A DNA stretch of 64,000 bases, taken from positions 1,240,001 through 1,304,000 of the forward strand of contig NC_133116.1 of assembly GCF_022965805.1 (NCBI RefSeq). The letters run 5' to 3'. Both the position numbers and the translations under genes were made by a program. The stretch is from Primulina eburnea. Lineage: Eukaryota; Streptophyta; Magnoliopsida; Lamiales; Gesneriaceae. Below the pieces are notes generated by a model. That model saw only the letters and a list, made by a program, of their open reading frames with translations, was not told the DNA's origin and did no database searches. How positions within the stretch are numbered: position 1 is the stretch's first letter; each line of letters opens with the position of its first letter. Below are positions 59,041 through 64,000 of this stretch, in pieces.

Positions 59041-59211
59041 TAATTTTAGGACAAAAATTGTGTCAGACGGTCTCACGGATCGTATTTGTGAGACGGATCT
59101 CTTATTTGGGTCATCAATGAAAAAGTATTAATTTTATGCTAAAAATATTACATTTTATTTTGAATATTGGTAGGGTTGATCCGTCTCACAAGAGACCTAC
59201 TTCAATTTTAG
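59041..59211 (+). repeat. MITE inserted only in copy B
   Basis: Element 59050-59203, 154 bp, with the GACGGTCTCACGGATCGTATT opening and a GATCCGTCTCACAAGAGAC end. It is flanked by (T/C)AATTTTAG. Copy A has the uninterrupted site AACTTTAGGTCAAAACATG at about 47383, which is the empty site. Confidence 0.85.
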
Positions 59212-60092
59212 ATCAAAACATGATGTTTGAATGATATATGTTTAAATATTTTAATTATAAAATTATCATAACTTTAATTCAGCAAATATTTGATATACAT
59301 TTAAAATTTAAAAAATATTTTATGAGGAAATTAGGATCTAAGGACTGATCAAATCCTCAATAATGGAACGGAGTGTGGTTTTGAACAGAGAATATATGGA
59401 TATATAATAATTACGAGTTTATTTATTATTATTTGAAAATATTACATGCAGCCGTTCACCAACTCTCGTTTTAAGTAATTTCTATATATTTCTATCCTCA
59501 TCAATATCATATGTTATAAGAATCGCAAATGGGAAAAATTATTTATTTATGGCTCGAAGTTTTGTACCATAAATATTTATTTAAAATCAACCACGCGACA
59601 AAATCAAATGAAATATTTTCACACAAATATTTAGCATATAAAAAATATACATCATCATTGTATGGGACAAGATGAAAATATCATGAATTATAAATATACT
59701 TTCCAGTTGTATTATTATATAATTTGTATTTATGACAATTACATTACGTATAATTTTAAAAAATAAAGTCGCATGACTTTGGTAATAGAACAGTCGGGCA
59801 ACGTGGAAGACTTTTTCTACAATTTAACAAACGATTCACATTCAATTAATATACAAGTTCTTCGTATTCAGGCGCGGCCGGGTAATCCTAAGTTACATGT
59901 ATACGTTAAAATTTCGATCAATGAATTATTTTTACCTCATTATAACATGGGCTCTATGCAAGATACTCAAGCTAACATAATAACATGTAAATTATGTTAG
60001 TTAGATAAACCGTACTAATAAAACCTCATATGATAGCCTCGTCAAAAAAGTTGTTGGCATGAGAAATCGAATTAAGGAAGAGTTGTAATAGA

Positions 60093-60455
60093 TGTAACAT
60101 CTTAAATTCGACTAATGTCCTCACTATATCAAGATAAAATTTTACAGCATAATTATGTACTCACTCACACGCATCCTAGGAAACTTCCTAGAGGGTCACT
60201 CATATCAGAATTAGCACAAGTCAAACGCGCTTAACTTTAGAATTTTTATGTGATGAGCTCTCGATAAGAAGGTGAATCTTCTTTTCAGTAGCTCATCACA
60301 TAAGAACTCTAATGTTAAGCATACTTGACTTGTAGCAATTTTGGGATGGGTGACTCTCCCGAAAAATTTCCTGGGATACGTGTGAATGTTGACTTGTACG
60401 TTGGAAATACTCGTCTGGCTATATTAAGAAGAGTCGTCGAATATGAGGCATTACA
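60093..60455. repeat. 363-bp palindromic element with 5S-rRNA-like arms
   Basis: Starts TGTAACATCTTAAATTCGAC and ends GTCGAATATGAGGCATTACA, so the termini are inverted repeats, and the match continues inward over most of the length. The sense arm (about 60292-60385) reads AGAACTCTAATGTTAAGCAT, then ACTTGACTTGTAG, then GGGATGGGTGACTCTCCC. This follows plant 5S rRNA from AGAACTCCGAAGTTAAGCG through GGATGGGTGACCTCCTGGGA. The other arm (about 60170-60262) is its reverse complement. A loop of about 32 bases joins them. Could be a MITE that captured 5S sequence, or two Cassandra-type TRIM LTRs head to head. Confidence 0.7.
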
Positions 60456-61555
60456 AGAGAGGTTGCTAGCATAACTATGCCAATTATTGGGAAAACAAAA
60501 TAACAATAATAATAATAGTTAGTTTTAATCCCCTCCTCAATTTATTCTGAATTTTTGTTTAAGATATAGTATTATTAAATTTAACGCCGTATTGCAGTGG
60601 TATAAAAGAGAAAAATGAAATGTATTTTTACAAAATTATTATAAAGAGTGTATATTTTTGACGAAAGCATGCAGTGGGTCCAACTTACCGGACTAAACCT
60701 GCATAAATCTTCGCTGATTTGAAATTAAACATAGAAAAGCCCCATTTAATTAATATAAAGATGAAAATTACGTATGTCTCCATCAATAAGTAATTTGATG
60801 TTGATTATAATGAAAGTTCTTTGAAGAAAATAATTGTCTCACCAAACTCGAGTTGATGTATGAATTGAGCCATTACAATACTATCACATTTTTCTTAAAA
60901 ATATATAATAACTGTAAGTTTTTAAAATTTTAATTCATCTCAGAAAATATCACTCCCCATCGACAGCTAAATTATTTTTAATCGATTTTCTAAAATATTT
61001 CTTTACAGGGACGGCCCTATAATATATACCGATGGGTATTGATTTAGAGGGGAAAACGATAATATTTTTTAAAAAATATATACATATATTATTTATTTAT
61101 TTTATTGTGAGAGGTGATCAATCTCCTTACAACTTCTGGTCGGTTGGTTGCTATTTCGAACAATAATATAATACATTTTTTAGCTACAATTCACAGATTG
61201 AATGAAATAGGAACTCTTTCACAAAAACGAACTACAATTCACAGGGTTCTCGCCTTTGCACACAAAATATATTGAGATAAATACATATATCTCTAGATAT
61301 ATAAGCTTTGAAATATAAAACCAAAGACGCAAATGTTATATTTTTATCTTGTATCCACAATTAAATTATCATCTTTCTATAGAGTTTCTTGCCCCTATTT
61401 CTTTGCATAAAATAGATGAATAGTCATTCGCGCCACAATTCTTTAGTTTTATTTATTTCTTCTCAGAGTAAACATAGAAATTCAATCAACGTGTGAAAAA
61501 GAATTCTTTTTTGTTTTATGAGAATCCAAGGGTAAAACTTCATTATATATGAATA

Positions 61556-62388
61556 TGTAACTGAAAAACATACCAAAATAAATAAAGTTTGAAGCGCATA
61601 AGGTCAGCGGCGTCATAAGTTACAACAAACACGAGTTTGCATAAATATTATATATCATCAAAAATAACAGAACCAGCACAACATTAAGATCAAATAAGAC
61701 AATATTTGATCATCCTAAAAACGAATGTGGCTCTGCAGATGGCACAGTTCTGAAGCCAGATTGTGCTTCTCCAAAGTATTCTCAATGGCAACTATTATGA
61801 ATGCTTAGATATTTATCCACAGATCCAGTCTAGTTAAAAGCGACATTTATTCTTTGACATGAATTATTATACTTTGATTTGATTTTAGAAATCTATTATT
61901 TCTATATTTCAAGTTTTTCTCAACATCTTCTTATATGTCAAGTTTGATCAAAAACATGTCTGAACCCCGCCCAATATCCATAAACCCTCCGACTTTGATA
62001 AGCCCAGCCCTGGATCAATTAGGCATATGAATTCCTCTAAAGCCGGGCCCAGTTATCGTGGACAAATATATATAAAATAAAATTTAGTAAACGTGACGCA
62101 ATAGGAAATTTAGGGTGTGCTTGGGAATGATTAGATTTATTATTTATAATTAAAAAAGATCGAAACTTAAATTTACATTTTATTTATCTATAAATTAGTA
62201 ATATAAAAATATTAGAATGAATTTCAAATAAATCCAAAAATATATTTAAATGAATTTGAAATATATTGATACAACACAACCTTAAAGTACATTCATTTAA
62301 TCGGCAGAGATTTATTCATCATTTCATCCTATGGTGGTTTAAGCAAAGGGAAGTAAACAGAAAAGCCCAAACTAATTAGCATCTTGGT
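61556..62388. other. Spacer and 3' flank of the P450 gene
   Basis: AT-rich, no gene seen. The end nearest 62389 should contain the P450 3' UTR. Confidence 0.5.
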
Positions 62389-64000
62389 CTATAGGGATTC
62401 AACCATTACAGGGTACTTGTTCTTGGGCATACGCACCAGTGTTGGCTGCACCCAATCATCTTCATCTAGGGGCTTCCACCTGCAACAAAGGATCGTCATC
62501 ATGTCAAGTATTTTGGATGAATAAATGGTAGACACGATAGTCTAAGATTGTTATAATTCAACATCTACCTGTATCTGCACACCAAATGATGGATGAAAAC
62601 ACAGATTTCCAATTTTGCCAGGTTGATTCCTGGACACATCCTTGGTCCACTTCCAAATCCAAGAAAACTATAAGGTTTCATGGGTTCCTAAAAGGAGTAT
62701 ATTCCGAACTTCAGTTTTAATCAGAAGAAGTGAAGAATGGGTGGTGTTTGATTTATATTTCAAGAAGCTTACGTCGAATCGCGAAGGATCAAACTTCTCA
62801 GGATTAGGAAATATCTCCGGATCGTGGTGAATGGACACAACATCTAAGTTCACTGACCAGCCCTTCTCAATTTTATATCCTAAAAACTTGTAGCAAATTA
62901 GTGTAGAACATGATAAGCAAGCTTATATATCAGTCTTGGTATCAGTACTAATGCTATATACCATCAATATCAAAGTCCTGTGCAGCCTTTCTAGAAAACC
63001 ATGGTAGAATTGTCGCTCTTCTAAGAGTTTCATTTATCACCTGTAAATGTGAGTCTAGAAGTTTAGTCATCCATCTTATGAGAATGAACCCGAAATATTG
63101 AAAATGTTAAACTGATTTGGTGAATGCTAACTTTGAGAGTGTATGGCATATTGTTCACTTCTGACCAGGTGAGGCTTGAATCTCCATCTCTATTATTTTT
63201 AATGTTTTGATGCTCTTCCTGCAATTCCCATGTTTCATATTTTTTTCCTTCTGTGGCCCTCAATAAAAAAACAATATATGGCACAAATGTAAGATTATGC
63301 TTACTCGTAGACGGTCTAATACAGCAGGATTCTGTTCAAGAAACTTGATAACCCATGTTAATCCAGCTGTGGTGGTATCATGACCTGCAACAAGCAAGGT
63401 CAATATATTGTCCTTCAATTGTTTCTCTGTAAGTTTATTGTCATCTTCGACTTCCAAGCCATCTTTATTATGTTTCTTTAAAAGGGTTCCCAAGAAATCT
63501 TGTTGGAGGTCATTTCCCATTCTGCGTTGAGCGATGATGGAGTCTAACATAGCATACATCCTATCACGAGCCTGGCAAGAGATGGATCACCGGTATCATC
63601 GGCTATATTTTATTTTTGTTCACTTTTTTACATCTTATTTCTCGAATTATTTTAAATTACGGTACCTTAATTCCACGATAGAAAGCAGTTCCTGGGACTT
63701 TTAGAGGCAAAGAAGAAAAACAGGAAGAAATAATCTTGAAATTTGATCTGAACTTTTCTTGCTCCTCACCAGATGGCTCCAAGCTAATTATCATGTGACC
63801 TATTACCTTCAATGTGAACTGCAGCAAAAATATTTCTAGGTTCAGAAATATATGAATAGAAAACGTAAACTCATACAAATTTACTTGATTTCTCAAGTTC
63901 GGTTAGAAACTCAACTATGGAAGCCTCTTCAAGAACGAGAACATCTCGTCCTGTCCAACGATCCAATATCTCAATGGCCAAGTTATTGATAAATGGAAAA
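62389..64000 (-). CDS. Cytochrome P450, CYP85 clan, probably CYP722/CYP707-like (5' end outside)
   Basis: Eight visible exons, phase-consistent: 64000-63916, 63818-63666, 63571-63305, 63218-63132, 63040-62962, 62879-62773, 62687-62569 and 62479-62389 (stop). The product shows [15 protein letters not shown], then [14 protein letters not shown] (I-helix oxygen-activation motif), NETLRR (K-helix ExxR), FDPSRFD (PERF region), the haem loop [10 protein letters not shown] with the axial Cys, and the end [13 protein letters not shown] recall the last two blocks from CYP722-type sequences rather than CYP707A (which has FGNGTHSCPG). CYP722C enzymes act in strigolactone synthesis (orobanchol or 5-deoxystrigol formation), and CYP707A enzymes are ABA 8'-hydroxylases. 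All enzymes of this clan are ER-anchored. The first exons lie beyond 64000, so the membrane anchor is not visible. One donor (gttgag at 63915) is unusual but restores the frame. Confidence 0.88.

Larger units (their letters stand above)
56568..61555 (+). repeat. Extensin cassette, copy B of the tandem duplication (about 5.0 kb)
   Basis: Same orientation and order as 44556-50075. Differences are mainly small indels, repeat-number changes and separate transposon insertions (a 154-bp MITE at 59050, and the full 5S palindrome at 60093). Confidence 0.9.

Overview
This is nuclear DNA from a eudicot plant. It has spliced genes with GT-AG introns, AT-rich spacers, plant-only families (extensins, an IDA-type abscission peptide, an early-nodulin-like phytocyanin, ROH1/BYPASS1, an R3-MYB scrap), LTR retrotransposons primed by initiator tRNA-Met, and a decayed plastid insertion. 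The most frequent small repeat, with GTGTGAGACGGTCTCAC-type ends, is one I associate with Lamiales genomes. That attribution is from memory and is not proven here.

Layout. 0-0.7 kb: last visible exons of an unrecognised gene (+). 1.5-4.1 kb: a solo-LTR-like block and two MITEs. 4.7 kb: an R3-MYB remnant. 5.5-7.4 kb: a four-exon phytocyanin (+), convergent with a two-exon HSP20/RTM2-like gene (-, 7.7-9.1 kb). 10.2-10.5 kb: a degenerate plastid trnI-GAU insertion. 10.9-12.1 kb: a single-exon ROH1-like gene (-). 13.3-15.3 kb: a frameshifted WD40-like pseudogene. 16.3-17.9 kb: LTR-like noncoding sequence. 19.5 kb: an intact IDA-type peptide gene. 21.9-23.0 kb: a PH-RCC1-FYVE (PRAF) pseudogene. 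26.9-27.5 kb: a GCGACGG-rich, CACTA-like element between 21-bp direct repeats. 30.9-38.9 kb: a complete but frameshifted Ty3/gypsy chromovirus with 1,663-bp LTRs, inserted inside a MITE.

40.7-61.6 kb is an extensin cluster. One large extensin (348 aa) is followed by two small ones (161 and 142 aa). The small ones lie in tandemly duplicated cassettes of about 5.5 and 5.0 kb. Between the cassettes is the 3' part of a STY46-type protein kinase pseudogene. One of its exons is split by an apparently intact Ty1/copia (Tork/Tnt1-like) element whose two 439-bp LTRs I read as identical. Each cassette gained or lost different small elements after duplication, including a 363-bp palindrome whose arms resemble 5S rRNA. 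The window ends inside a CYP85-clan cytochrome P450 (-), most like CYP722/CYP707.

How the genes relate. There is no operon logic. The linked theme is cell wall and cell surface: extensins are secreted, Tyr-cross-linkable wall glycoproteins, the phytocyanin is a probable GPI-anchored surface protein, and IDA is a secreted separation signal. The rest of the region is shaped by local duplication, gene death and nested transposons. I found no wholly new molecular system. The best novelty candidates are the 5S-derived palindrome, the identical-LTR copia splitting a kinase exon, and the 600-bp GCGACGG unit between direct repeats.
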